DNA from: Candidatus Altimarinota bacterium
GTDB lineage: Bacteria; Patescibacteriota; Gracilibacteria; BD1-5; UBA2023
Assembly: GCA_023230505.1 (NCBI GenBank)
Contig: JALNXF010000001.1
Span: forward strand, 124,001-188,000
DNA: 64,000 bases
Direction: 5' to 3'
Each line of letters opens with the position of its first letter. The first letter of the stretch is position 1. Below, piece after piece: positions 43,664-55,287 of the stretch. Position numbers and translations under genes: made by a program. The notes below the pieces were generated by a model. That model made no database searches. It was not told the DNA's origin and saw only the letters and a list, made by a program, of their open reading frames with translations.

Positions 43664-45829
43664 ATGAACATAACAAGCGCAGAAATTCGCCAAAAATATT
43701 TGGATTTTTTTAAAAGTAAAAATCACTCAATTCTAGAGTCAGCTCCAATTGTTCCAGAAAATGATCCATCAGTGCTATTTAATACTGCCGGAATGCAACC
43801 TCTTGTACCATATTTATTGGGAGAAAAACATCCAATGTGAACTCGTCTAGCTGATGTTCAAAAATGTATAAGAACCACTGATATTGAAGAAGTGGGGGAT
43901 AATACTCATCTTACTTTTTTTGAAATGCTTGGAAACTGGAGTTTGTGAGATTATTTTAAGGAAGAATCTATCAAAATGTCTTATGAATTACTTACGGATC
44001 CAAAATGGTTTGGGATAGATAAAAAGTATCTTGCTGTAACAGTTTTTGAGTGAGATGAAAACGCTCCGAGAGATGATTTCTCAGCTTGAGTATGGAAATC
44101 ACTCTGAATGCCAGAAAATAGAGTGAGCTATATGTGAGCCAAAGATAATTGGTGGGCAGCATGACCTACTGGACCTTGTGGACCAGATACTGAGATTTTT
44201 TATTGGGTATGAGAGTGAGAACCAAACCCAGACTCAAATGTGAAAAATGACGAAAATAACTGGATGGAAATCTGGAATAATGTATTTATGGAATTTAATA
44301 GAACAAAAGTTAATAAAACTATTCTGGTAGATGGAATGCATTGTTTATTTGATAAAGATTTTAAACTTAATGAAGAGGTATATAATAAAATTATTTTATT
44401 TGGTGAAAAAGTTATAATAATTACAAATGCACCAAAAGAAAAATTAAAAGATATTCAAAAACAAACATGATTTGAAGTAGTTACATATGAAAATAATCCT
44501 CCAAAAATAAATCCTGAATATTTTAAAAAAATGCTTACCGAAAATAAATTGAAGACCGAGGATTGTATATACATTGACCATCTACAAGAAAATCTTGATA
44601 GCGCAAAGCAATCTTGAATTAAGTGAGAATTATTTGAAAATGCAGAATCTATAAAAAAATTAGATAAGCATTTCTATATATTGGCAAATCTTCCAGCTCA
44701 AAACGTAGATACAGGAATGTGACTAGAAAGAATTACTAGAACTTTAAATAAAGCTAATTCAGTTTATGATACTGATATTTTTACTGATATTATAGCAAAA
44801 ATCAGAGAAATAGTTTGAGAGAATTATAATGAGCGAAGTGCGAGAATTATAGCAGATCACCTGAGAGCTAGTGTTATGATGATTTCTGATTGAGTATTTC
44901 CAAAAAATGTAGACCAATGATATATTCTAAGAAGGCTTATCCGTCGTGCAATTCGTGAATTTTACAAGATGAATTTTGAGAAACCAATAATTTCAGAAAT
45001 TGCAAAAATGTATATTTCAAAATTTGAAAATGTGTATATTTCAGTGAAAAATAATAAATCTAAAATTATTGAAGAATTAAATAAAGAAGAAGAGAAATTT
45101 AGTAAAACTATTAAAGATTGAATAAAAGAATTTGAACGCCTTGTGAAATGATTTGAAATTGCTTTTGAAAGAAGTGGACAAAAAATTACAACAATTTCAG
45201 GAGATAAAGCATTTAGGCTTTATGATACTTTTGGTTTTCCACTTGAGATGACACAAGAATTAGCTAAAGAAAATTGATTAGAAGTAGATAAAGAGTGATT
45301 TACAAAAGCTTTTGAAAAGCATCAAGAACTTTCAAGAACAGCGAGTGAATGAAAATTCAAATGATGACTCGCGGGAGGTGGTGAAATGGAGACAAAATAT
45401 CATACTACAACTCATTTACTTTTGGCTTGATTAAGAAAAGTTTTATGAGGTGATGTATTTCAGGCTGGGTCTAATATTACATCTGAAAGACTTAGATTTG
45501 ATTTCAAACACTGAGAAAAAATGACTCCAGAACAATTAAAACTCGTAGAGGATTTCGTAAATGAAGTAATCCAAAAAAATGCAAAAGTAGAGATGAAAGA
45601 AATGAAAAAAGATGAAGCAAAAGCTTCTGGAATTGTCGGAAGTTTCTGGGAAAAATATCCAGACATTGTAAAGATATATACAATTACTTGAACTGACGGA
45701 ACAATATACTCTCAAGAACTCTGTGGATGACCACACATCGAAAATACCTGAACTTTATGAAAATTTAAAATTACAAAAGAAGAAGCTAGTAGTAGTGGAG
45801 TAAGGAGAATTAAAGGAGTTTTGGAGTAG
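43664..45829 (+). CDS. alaS: Alanyl-tRNA synthetase with inserted HAD-like domain
   Basis: 721 residues. The catalytic core is normal: [68 protein letters not shown], and after a gap [15 protein letters not shown]. About 120 residues (217-335) are inserted exactly where the usual DGxxxPLP loop would be. They look like a small HAD fold: [10 protein letters not shown] (motif I, second Asp lost), VIIITNAP (Thr), [16 protein letters not shown] (Lys) and [20 protein letters not shown] (motif IV, D-H). Editing motifs HxxxH (TTHLLLAG) and CGGPHIENTG are present, but the protein ends there, without the C-terminal oligomerisation domain. Confidence 0.93.
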
Positions 45830-45842
45830 AATTATTTAATTT

Positions 45843-45876
45843 AAAAAAAGAATATAGCGAAGCTATATTCTTTTTT
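45843..45876. terminator. Terminator between alaS and the collar-domain gene
   Basis: GAATATAGC, loop GAA, GCTATATTC (45850-45870), with an A7 run before and a T6 run after, so it can act on both converging genes. Confidence 0.85.
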
Positions 45877-45891
45877 ATTAGAATTTAGATT

Positions 45892-46470
45892 TTACTGCTT
45901 CACACAATACAACACCGCCACATTCTTAGGACGAGTTTCTGTTCATCAGGTTGATGTTGTATTTGGGGCAGCCTCTGCTGGTCACCAACTACGATTATAT
46001 GGTCATTTTGATCATCATCATCAATAAGCTACAGCTCACAAATCTAGTGGACTCATAGAATGTGCATGACTTTTAAAATCATCTTCTTGGTAATTTCCTA
46101 AATCTCTAACAGAATCAAAAGTTCAACTAGAATCTATTCATCTTAAAAATTTTCATCTAAGATCTAGAGTATTACTTCATCATCCGACTTTATTTGTTGG
46201 ATTTGTACCGTTAGCAAGAATCCATCAATCAGGACATCCTGTATCAGAATTAAAAGCCATTATTGCTCAAGTTGGAACTGTAGCTTTTACAAGTAAGTTC
46301 CATTTGGTGGTAGTAAGAGCTTCTCAGCTTGTTGCGGTAAAACTATCATACCAGTTTGCTGCAAATACGGTGATTGCTCATAGACTCACAATAATGAGAA
46401 ATATTACAATTCCTGATTTTATATCTTGTTTTAATGATTTCACTACATTAGTACTTGTTTTATTATACAT
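45892..46470 (-). CDS. Membrane-anchored tail-collar-like protein
   Basis: 192 residues. An N-terminal anchor at about 20-38 (GIVIFLIIVSLGAITVFAA) precedes an outer domain of the phage tail-collar (microcystin-dependent protein) type: VPTGAIMAFNSDTGCPDGWI, NTLDLRGKFLRGIDSSG, FKSHAHSM and the end TETRPKNVAVLYCVKQ. Such domains trimerise on tail fibres; here a surface adhesin is more likely, since no other phage gene is around. Promoter sequences are unclear in the AT-rich upstream gap. Confidence 0.78.
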
Positions 46471-46516
46471 AAATAAAAAAGTTAAAAAATAAATTAATAT
46501 AAGCACTTTATCATTT

Positions 46517-46552
46517 AATTTTTATTTTTCAATTTTTATTTTTCAATTTTTC
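46517..46552. repeat. Short tandem repeat
   Basis: AATTTTTATTTTTC occurs twice in tandem (46517-46530, 46531-46544) and then as a partial third copy, in the gap between the collar gene and the AbiE pair. It may arise from slippage. Confidence 0.6.
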
Positions 46553-46579
46553 AAAAGATTTTTGTAAAATCTCAGATTA

Positions 46580-46635
46580 CAACTTTTTATTTGTGTTATT
46601 TAAGTAAATTTAGTGATATTGGAAATAAAAAGTTG
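46580..46635. promoter_or_regulatory. Inverted repeat upstream of the AbiE pair
   Basis: CAACTTTTTATTT (46580-46592) and AAATAAAAAGTTG (46623-46635) are perfect 13-bp arms, 30 bp apart, ending 51 bp before the toxin start. AbiEi antitoxins repress their own operon by binding inverted repeats, so an operator is plausible. Confidence 0.5.
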
Positions 46636-46686
46636 CATTTAGAGAAAAAATGAATATAATGTTGTTGTAATATTTAATTTCATAGT

Positions 46687-47586
46687 ATGAATTATAATGA
46701 TTTAGTTAAAAAACTCTCATTATTACTTGAGGATATTAATAATAAAGATATGCAGGTAAATTTCGTAAGAGAAGAATTACAAAAGGATATTTTGTATTCA
46801 ATTTATTCAGAGTGAAATGAGTTGTATTTTTTATGATGAACAAATTTGAGAATTTGTTATAAATTAGATAGATTCTCAGAAGATTTAGATTTTTCTATTT
46901 TAGAACCCGACTCAAATTATAATATTAATTTATTAGTTGAATGAATTACTAAAATTTTTAAAAAAGATAATTGATATGATTTGTCTGTTAAATACTGAAA
47001 AGTAGAAACTGTTCAAAAACTTAATATTAAATTCTGAAATATTTTGTATGATCTATGAATTTCGCCCTTAAAAGATGAAAAAATCATGATTAAAATTGAA
47101 ATAGATACTAATCCAGCACTTGGTGCCACATATTCAAAAGAAATTATTGAATCAAATTTCTGAACTTTTATTTTAAAAAATCAAGATATTGAATCTACTT
47201 TTTCAGGAAAAATCTGAGCTTTATTACTTAGGGAATATACAAAATGAAGAGATTATTATGATTTATATTGGTATTTTTCAAATTTTTCACATAAAAAATT
47301 TAATCAGGAGTATATTTCAAATATTATTACTCAATATAATCAAAACAATAATAAAGATAAAATTATTCCAAAAAATCATAAAGAAACTCTTAATATGATT
47401 TTAGAAAAACTCGAAAATACTGATTACAATAAGGTAAAAGAGGATTTAAAGAGATTTCTTGATTGGTCAAATGATAGACTTAATTTATTTTTTGAAAAAT
47501 ATAATGAGAATATGATTAGGATGATTAAAACATACAATGATAATATCGAAAACGATACAAAAAATATTAAAACTTTTAGACTTTAA
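46687..47586 (+). CDS. AbiEii/AbiGii-family nucleotidyltransferase toxin
   Basis: 299 residues. The nucleotidyltransferase signature is FLGGTNLRICYKLDRFSEDL followed by DFS, i.e. GGTxLR and the catalytic D-x-D. Further conserved blocks are MIKIEIDTNPALG and LLLREYTKGRDYYDLYWYFS (K-x-R-D-x-Y-D), all of DUF1814/AbiEii. AbiEii toxins of type IV systems transfer nucleotides to tRNA acceptor ends and cause growth arrest. The partner gene follows 11 bp later. Here the toxin comes first, the reverse of the usual order. Confidence 0.85.
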
Positions 47587-47597
47587 AATTAGAAAAT

Positions 47598-48254
47598 ATG
47601 TTTAAAACTAAAATTGAAAAAATCAAAGATAAGGCTAAGATTATTTCTTTAAAAGATTTAAAACAAATCACGCAAGAAAAGGATATTTCAAATAAAATTG
47701 GCTATAATAAATGAATTACAAGACTTAAAAGATGATTGTATTCTTTAAAAGATAAAATCCATTCTTATGAAATTGCAAATAAATTATATTATCCATCATA
47801 TGTAAGTCTTGAAAGTGTACTTTCGGTTTATTCAATTATTCCTGACAGTATGGGGAGTTTTATGTCTGTGACTACAAATACTACTTCATCATTTAAAAAT
47901 AACTTCTGAACTTTTCATTATTTTAATGTAAAAAAAGAGTTATATTTTTGATATGAATATATTGATTGATACTTTATTGCGGAAAAGGAAAAGGCATTAC
48001 TCGATTATTTTTACCTTAAATCAGCAAGTTTAAAGCTAACAGTGTATGATTATAAAAATATTGATAAAGCTAAATTTTCATCTAAATGATGTTTAGAAGC
48101 TTATAAGTGGTTTAAAGAGGAAAGATTTGAGAATTTAGAAATTATTGACTTTGAAAAATTAAATAAATATTCAGAAAAATTTAATAAAAAAGTATTTTAT
48201 ATGGCTTTATTATTGCAAATTTATTACAAAATGTATGAGCAAACCTTTGTTTAA
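47598..48254 (+). CDS. AbiEi-like antitoxin
   Basis: 218 residues. YYPSYVSLESVLSVYSIIPD, TTNTTSSFKNNFGTFHYFNV and YIDGYFIAEKEKALLDYFYL are the standard blocks of the AbiEi C-terminal domain, while the N-terminal 60 residues (ISLKDLKQITQEKDISNKIG, KGITRLKRGLYSL) make a winged helix. Such antitoxins repress the operon and counter the toxin without direct protein contact. Convergent with map 41 bp downstream. Confidence 0.82.
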
Positions 48255-48295
48255 ACTTTATAACAAAATTGTTAAAAAACTTAAACAAAAGTATA

Positions 48296-49057
48296 TTAAG
48301 CTAAAGTCAAAATTTCATATCAATCCTCAGTTACAAGTATAGTATGCTCGAATTGTGCAGAAAGGTTTCAATCAGATGTTTTAACTGTCCATCAGTCTTT
48401 GAGTAACTTTGTTCTGTGATCTCAGATATTTATCATTGGTTCGATTGTAAAAATCATTCCGGGAGCCATTATAGTTCAGTTGTTTTTCTGGGCTTTGTGG
48501 TAGATATATGGTTCTTCGTGGAATTGCAATCATATTCCGTGTCCTGTATATTCTCGCACTACTGAGTATCCTAATTTTTCTACATATTTTGAGATTTCAT
48601 ATCAAATATTTGAAGTATAATTTCCAGGAAATACTTGGCTTATTCAAATCTCTAGTGCCTTTTTTGTTACTTCAATTAATTTTAAAGCAGTTTTTGATAC
48701 ATTTCAAACTGTGTACATTCTTGAGGTATCTCAAAAATATCAAGCCTTAAATACTGTAACATCGATATTTACAATGTCTCAATCTTTTAAAACTTCAGAT
48801 TTTGAAGGAATTCAATGACAAATTGTATCATTAATTGAAATACAAGTATATTTTGGATATTGGTGATATCCGATACAAGCTGATTTTCAGCCGTTTTGCA
48901 TAATAAAAGCATTGCAAATATGATCGAGCTCCTCTGTTGTTATTCAGACTTTTACGTATTGTCAGATATAATCTAGAGTTAACGCGGCAATTCTACTTGC
49001 TTCCTTAATTCCAGCAATCTGAGTTTCATTTTTTATTATAACTTTTTGCTTAGACAT
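48296..49057 (-). CDS. map: Methionine aminopeptidase
   Basis: 253 residues. Metal ligands are in order: the His of CHGIPSKSE, then VNIDVTVFKAGYFGDTSRMY (two Asp), REYTGHGIGLQFHEEPYI (His), MIFTIEPMINIG (Glu) and FEHTILVTEDGYEILT (Glu). Type I MAP removes the initiator Met from nascent proteins. The start overlaps the stop region of the upstream membrane transferase by nothing, with a 1-bp gap, so it is the last gene of a three-gene unit. Confidence 0.95.
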
Positions 49058-49058
49058 T

Positions 49059-52000
49059 TTATTTTATTTTAAATAAAGCAAGCCACCCATGACTTACATA
49101 GTTTTGGAAAATTTGAAGAATTTCATCTTGATTTTTTGGTTGAGTTTTATTTATATAATTTTGTAGTGGAAGCAAATATGAATAAGATTTATCAGATATC
49201 TTATTATCTTTTAATAATTCTAGTATATGATTGTAACAAGCTAGTTGTTTTTGGCCTCTGTTTATTGTCTCTCAACTACTTGTATATGATTCATAATTCA
49301 CTCAAGCCATTGTCATATAGTTCTCATTTTTTTCTTCTAGGGCAATTCTTAGACAAAGACTATCAGATTGAATTAATTCTAGTTTATTACTTTTAAATGT
49401 TTTTAATAGATTTTCATATCTACGTGTTAAATCATGACGTGGATCTTTATCAATTGTTGCCGCATTTAAATCAACTAGGAAATAATTTAACCCCATTTTT
49501 TTCATTCTTTCAACAGTTATATCAGAATTTTCATTGTAGAAATATTTATCAAAATTAGTTACTAGACTATCATCATAATAACGATCTCTATTATTGCTTA
49601 TAAAATAAGTTAGGAATGTTCATATTCTATAAATTCAACCTGAGTTTTGATTATCTTTTGCCGGTTTTAATACCTCCTTATACATATTTCTAGATATATT
49701 TTTAGCTTCTGTTTTTATTGCTATTTCTGTATTATAATCGGCTCACATTTTAGTTAAATCAGTGTCTATTACTTGCTTTAAAAGAGATTCTAATTTATCA
49801 AGAGCTGGACTTGTTCAAATATTTTCATTTACTATTTTTTTAAGAACTGGATTTCAAATAGAAGATAGACTACTGGTGATTAATTTGTTTTGATCTTTTA
49901 GATTTAGTGTTGCTACAATATTAAAATAGTCTGGGTGACTTCAAAATATTCATTCTTCTTGATTAACTAGTCAAGCCTTAAACTCATTAAATCAAGCGGC
50001 TTTTAAATTACTAAATCAATGAGGAATTGACGAATTTATAAAATAAACTCAAGCTATCACAAACAAAATTAAGCCTCATAAAAATTTTATAGAATTATAT
50101 TCAGGGTCAGTATCTTCGCTTGATATATAGTAACCTGCAATAGTAATCATTAATAAAAATGAGAAATACATAGAAATTCAATACCAAACTATACCGTAAG
50201 CTGCAATTACAAAGATTAAGGAATACATTGTATTAAAGACTAAATTAAGCTTGAAAACTTGGCTTGGTTTGTCATTTTTAAGGGAATAAAGGAAATATGC
50301 GAGCGGAATTAAAAAGGCTCAAATTATCCAAATATATCAGAAAGGTAGAGTTTGAGTTGCAAAAAAAGCGGTCAATTTTTCAGAACTTCCTGGAATTATA
50401 AAATATAAATACTCAAGTAAAACTCATCCAAAAATTACAAAGGACCAGGCTATATTCTTAAAATTTAAGAATAAAAATACAATTGGAATTAATGCTAAAA
50501 ATATAAAACCAATTTCTGTATATTCTCATGTTTGATTTCTTTGTAGTGTTAGATTAAAAGGAAGTTTTAAATAATTATTTATTCAATCCTCATATCAGAA
50601 ATATCTTCATAAATCTTCATTTGTAGTTTTACCACTTGATGAAATTGCTTGCAATTCCTTGTCTTTATTTTCTATTTTAGATAATTCTTCTGGAGTATAA
50701 ATTTTACTATAATCTGAGAAATTTGAAGTAACATTTCAATTTAATATTCATGAAATAGAAATTTTTGGATAAACTTCAGATACATTTTTAACAAGCCATG
50801 GAAGAACTGGAATAGAGATTCAAATTATAAAAACTAAATTTATTAAAAAAGCTTTTTTAAATGAATCTAGCTTATATTTTTTAAAGGTATAAATAAATAA
50901 GGTAACTGATATTATAAAGCCGATTAAAGAAACATAATTTATAAAATTTATATCATCTTTTGGATAATTTACATTTAGTTGGTCCCATAATTTTAATTTT
51001 GTGAAGGCGCTGATAAATAAGAAGAAATATCCAAGAAAACCAGAGAATCACAGCTTAGCATAAAATATTACTCAAACTAAACCTAGAATAAGCATTAAAG
51101 AAGTAAATTTTATAGTAAATGCAAGTCAAACTATACTTCAAATTATTGCAATAATTATTAAATAATCTCTATTATCAAAAAGAAGAGAATCTCAGCTTTC
51201 TGATTTAAATACTGATTTTATTTTTGAGAAAACTAGTGAAAAAATTCATGCTCATTCTTCTTTATAATCTATATTTTCCACTTCTTCTATTAGCTCGCTC
51301 TCATATCATAAATACTTCAAAAATAAATAAAAAATTCAATAAATTCAAATTACGCTTATAAAAAATAATCATGGATCAAGCTTCATATCTTTGGCTTGTT
51401 CAAATATTACCATTGGCATACTGATAAAAATTGCCGATGCTAAAAATGGTAAATTTATAAAAGTTTTTTTATTATTTTTAAGTAGGGAAGTGAGAACTAA
51501 AATAATTACAATAACCGACATTACTCATCAGATTTGATTTAGGAAAAATGCTTGTGGGGCACTATTAAACATATAACCAATTCAAGTTAAGCTTTGCCGT
51601 GCCATCATTCATATTCAAGATAATATCTGTCAATTTGCAGCGAAAATTTTTGGGTAATTCATATAAACCCCGAGATCATCCCATCAGATTGGCATTGGTC
51701 TAACTGCATTTATAAAATTAATTCAAATTATAAATGTAATAAAAATAAATAAAAGTTCTGTTGTAATTAGATTTAAATTTATTTGTTCATAAAAATCTCA
51801 GTTCATTTTGTGGTTATCTAATTCAAATTTTTTGGTATAAAAACTTATAAAAATATCAGTTATTTCTTTATATCAGTATATTAAAAATATTGTTAGAATA
51901 CCAAAAACTACCCATAAATTATAGAAGCCTATAGTTCAAAATATTACAAGAGGAGTTACAAATAATACAAAAGCAAATCCAAGAGAAATAAGGAATTTAA

Positions 52001-52403
52001 ATATAGAATCCTCACTTTTAAATGATTTAATTTTATTCAAAATTTTATTTGAGGCTCAAAGAGATATAGTAACAATAAAAAATGGTAAAAATAAATATCA
52101 AATTATTTTGAAAAATAAGACTATAGCTCAAGCTCCTCAGCCAACTAAATTAAAATATATTAAACTCATCACAAGTAGCTGGAGTATAAAATATCATAAA
52201 ATTGTTAAAGGAGAAAATCTTATTTTTTTGCCTCAAAAATTAAATTGAACAAATTTATAGATAGCATAAATAACTATTATCGAAATGAAATATGGAGAAT
52301 AAGATCATGTAAATACTTCTTTGTGGGCTCATCATTTGTAGTAAATTCAAATATAAGTAATTGAAACAAGAAGTAGAGAAAACAGATTTATTAAGTATGC
52401 CAT
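49059..52403 (-). CDS. Large GT-C-type membrane glycosyltransferase
   Basis: 1114 residues with about 20 membrane segments. After six N-terminal helices comes an outer loop with INFINAVRPMPIGWDDLGVY followed by MNYPKIF, an Asp-Asp pair in the first long loop as in GT-C enzymes (PMT/ArnT-like). Later loops carry KDMKLDPG and the long YPKISISGILNGNVTSNFSD region. The last 300 residues are soluble, probably outside (DRYYDDSLVTNFDKYFYNEN). It probably moves a sugar from a polyprenyl carrier to a surface acceptor. It lies between the flippase and map on one strand. Confidence 0.7.
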
Positions 52404-52425
52404 AAAATTTGTTAATTATAAAGTA

Positions 52426-53952
52426 TTATTTTTTTAGTATTTTTTTAATTTCTTGAATAAATATCTTAAATTCTTTTAAATTAAAAATTCATATTGTGAT
52501 TATATAAAAAAATCAAATAAGTAAAATAAAAACCAAACTATTTAATCTAGAGCTAAATCAAAAGTAAGGTAGAATTAAACTCCGAATTCATAAATTTAGA
52601 AAAATAATTGCAATTAAGTTTCTAATAAAAAATTTATAATCAAAGGTAATATGATAAGTTTTTAAGGCTTTATTGCTAAGATAAAATACAGGTATCCAAG
52701 AAAGTCATACAGCAAGGGAAGATCCTTCAACTCACATTAATTTTATAAGGATTAGATTAAGTGGAATATTAAATACTATTAGTCATATTCAAAGAATTTT
52801 TACTCTATCTTTTATTCTTCAGATTCAGGCTAGAATTTGGAAATTAATTTGTAATAAGAAATTAAAAATCATAAAAAATATTGAGTATTTTAAAATTGTT
52901 CCAGAAAATATAAATTTATTTCAAAATAAAATAAATGCAATTTGTTCAGAAAATACAAACATAAGACCAGAAACTGCGAGCGCTATAACTCAGAAATATT
53001 TATAAAAAATAGATCTTATTATTTTTATTTTTTCTAGATTATTGTGTGAATTTAGCTCTGAAATTACAGGAAATAAAAATCAAATAATTGGCGTAATTAC
53101 AAGAAACGGAATTCAGATAATACTGAGATAATTTGTATAATAACCCGCAGATTTTGGTCCAAGTAAATAAATTATTAATTGCATATCAACTTGACTTAAA
53201 ATCATTCAAACATTGGCAGCAAGGAGTACCCAAAGAGCATATGAAAATATCTCTTTAAATAGAATTTTATCCCAAATTATTTTGACTCATTTTAGGTAAG
53301 TTTTGTAATATTTTATATAAAAAAGAACATAAGAAAAGGTTATTCAAAATATTAAACCAAAAATCCATGTCCAGGAATAATTTTGTAGGGTTCAAATTCC
53401 GGAATACCAGAAAAATAGAGTAAAAACCAAAATTGCAATCATCCTTACGAATTCCGATCATTTTTGAAATTTTGTATTTTGTGTGGCTCAAAATACAGTG
53501 TTTACAATTTGAAATAAATTCATTCATATAAAAAATAAACAAAAAACCTTGAGTACATATTGAGTTTCTGATACTAATTCTTTAGCATGAAAATAGTTAA
53601 CTGCCAAATAATCTGATGTAAAATATAGCAATCATCAAATAAAAAGACTTGTTGGAATCTGAGCTAAAATTGCGTAAGCGAGAGCACTTTTAAATTTTGA
53701 ATAGTTATTTTCTACTATATATTTTGGTAAGAAAAAATTTAGAGCCTCTGTAAGTCATAAATCATGATATACAGTTAGAAGTCAGATAAGGCTCACAATT
53801 CAATATAGTATACCAATTTCCTCAACAGATAGATCGTGAGATAAAATAATTTTAATAATATATCAAATTGGACCAACTACAAAAGAAAATAAATAAAGCC
53901 AAAATCATCTTTTTATAAATTTTTCACCCAGAGTTTCATTTTTTTCAAGCAT
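52426..53952 (-). CDS. Polysaccharide/lipid-carrier flippase (MATE/MOP superfamily)
   Basis: 508 residues with about 13-14 membrane helices in the Wzx/MurJ pattern. N-terminal GEKFIKRGFWLYLFSFVVGP and LSVEEIGILYGIVSLIGLLT, mid-region SYALWVLLAANVGMILSQVD with MQLIIYLLGPKSAGYYTNYL, and C-terminal VEGSSLAVGLSWIPVFYLSN match oligosaccharide flippases. It could carry the glycan made by the island at 12896-21062, or the O-glycan moved by the adjacent GT-C enzyme. It is 22 bp upstream of that enzyme. Confidence 0.84.
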
Positions 53953-54166
53953 ATTTTAAAATTTTTTTAAATTCTTCTTTTTTTATGATTAATTACTTAA
54001 CTAAGTTAGTATATATTTTTTTGTAAATTATCAAATTTTAGTGATTATTTTAATGAAAATTAACTTTAAACAAATTATTAAATAAAAGTCAATACCTTTA
54101 TGTTTGATTTATTTAGTATAAATATGGTAAAATGAGGATACAGTTTAAATATTAAAATAAAAACAA

Positions 54167-55018
54167 ATGAAAAAGTTTATATCAATTTTACTTATATTTT
54201 TAAATATACAGATTTCATATGCGGCTCTGGATACGGAAAAAAGTGAATTTAAAAAATTTATTATTACAGCTTATTATTCGCCACTTCCCAATCAAAGTTT
54301 TTATTTAAAATGAAATTATGAGGATGAAATAATTTTAAATTGAGCCTGAATTAGATGAGCGAGCGGAAAATGAGTATATCCTGGAATGCTTGCTGCCCCC
54401 AAAACTTATTCTTTTTGAACTAAAATTTATTTATCTTGAATTTGAGTTTGAACAGTTGATGATAGATGATGAGCGATAGTTGGCTCTGGGAGTAGGGGAT
54501 ATGATGGAGATAGAATAGATATTTGGATGTGATATTGAGAAGAATGACTTAAAAGAGCTCTAACTTGGTGAAAAAGAACAGTTTATGGGAAAATAGTAAA
54601 TGAAAATGAAAACAAAAATTATGATGAATTAAGTTTAGAAAAATTTAAAATATGAAAAGTATCTTTGGCTAAGGTTACACCAAAAGAAAATATTGTTCCA
54701 GAAAGTATTTGAAAAAATAGTAAAACTGAAGATATAAAAAAAGCACAAGAAATTTTTGCAAAACTAGGTTTTTATAATTGAGATATTGACTGAATTTATA
54801 ATAAACTTTTAATTGATGCTATTGCAGATTTTCAGATAAGCTCTGATCTATTACAATCTAGTTTTGATAAAAGTGCTGGATATTACTGAACTAAAACAAA
54901 AGCAAAATTAAAAGAAAAATACACGGCATTTTTAAAAAATCAAGAAATTGCAAAACAGGAGGAAGCTAAGAAGCAAAAAGAATTAGCCGTAAAACAAGAA
55001 GAAGCTAAAAAATTGTAA
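54167..55018 (+). CDS. Secreted 3D-domain protein with peptidoglycan-binding region
   Basis: 283 residues as read to TAA 55016-55018. Signal peptide MKKFISILLIFLNIQISYAA. A 3D (three-Asp) domain of the RlpA/MltA-like barrel type follows: FIITAYYSPLPNQSFYLKGN, then ASGKGVYPGMLAAPKTYSFG, GVGTVDDRGGAIVG and YDGDRIDIWMGYGEEGLKRA. A first peptidoglycan-binding unit is at about 195-250 (AQEIFAKLGFYNGDIDGIYN). The gene ends in a charged coil and a stop right after an A6 run; a second peptidoglycan-binding unit continues in the -1 frame. Function is probably wall remodelling or anchoring. Confidence 0.8.
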
Positions 55019-55287
55019 ATACTTTCTGAACTCCAAAAACTGGAGAAGTGTGAGATCATGTAAGAAATCTCCAAAAAACAATGAAAGCACTTGGTTATTT
55101 CCAAGAAAAAGAAACTGCAATTTTTTGACCAAAAACGAAGGAAAGTGTTATAAATTATCAGTTAAAAAACTGAATTATAAAATCAAAAAATGATAGTGAT
55201 GCTTGAATTATATGAGAAAAAACCCAGAAATCTCTACAAAATGATTTAGTAAAGTATCTTATTTCCAATAAAGATAAAGTGTCTTAA
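55012..55287 (+). pseudogene. Continuation of the 3D/PG-binding gene in the -1 frame
   Basis: From the A6 run onward the -1 frame reads IVNTFGTPKTGEVGDHVRNL, LQKTMKALGYFQEKETAIFG and PKTKESVINYQ, a clear second peptidoglycan-binding domain, and stops at TAA 55285-55287. One more A at 55007-55012 would fuse it to the upstream gene. It could be an indel, a sequencing error in the homopolymer, or slippage that yields two protein lengths. Confidence 0.65.

Noticed and set aside
45892..46470. Prophage remnant suggested by the tail-collar domain
   Set aside because: The protein has its own membrane anchor and there are no other phage genes nearby; a surface protein is simpler.
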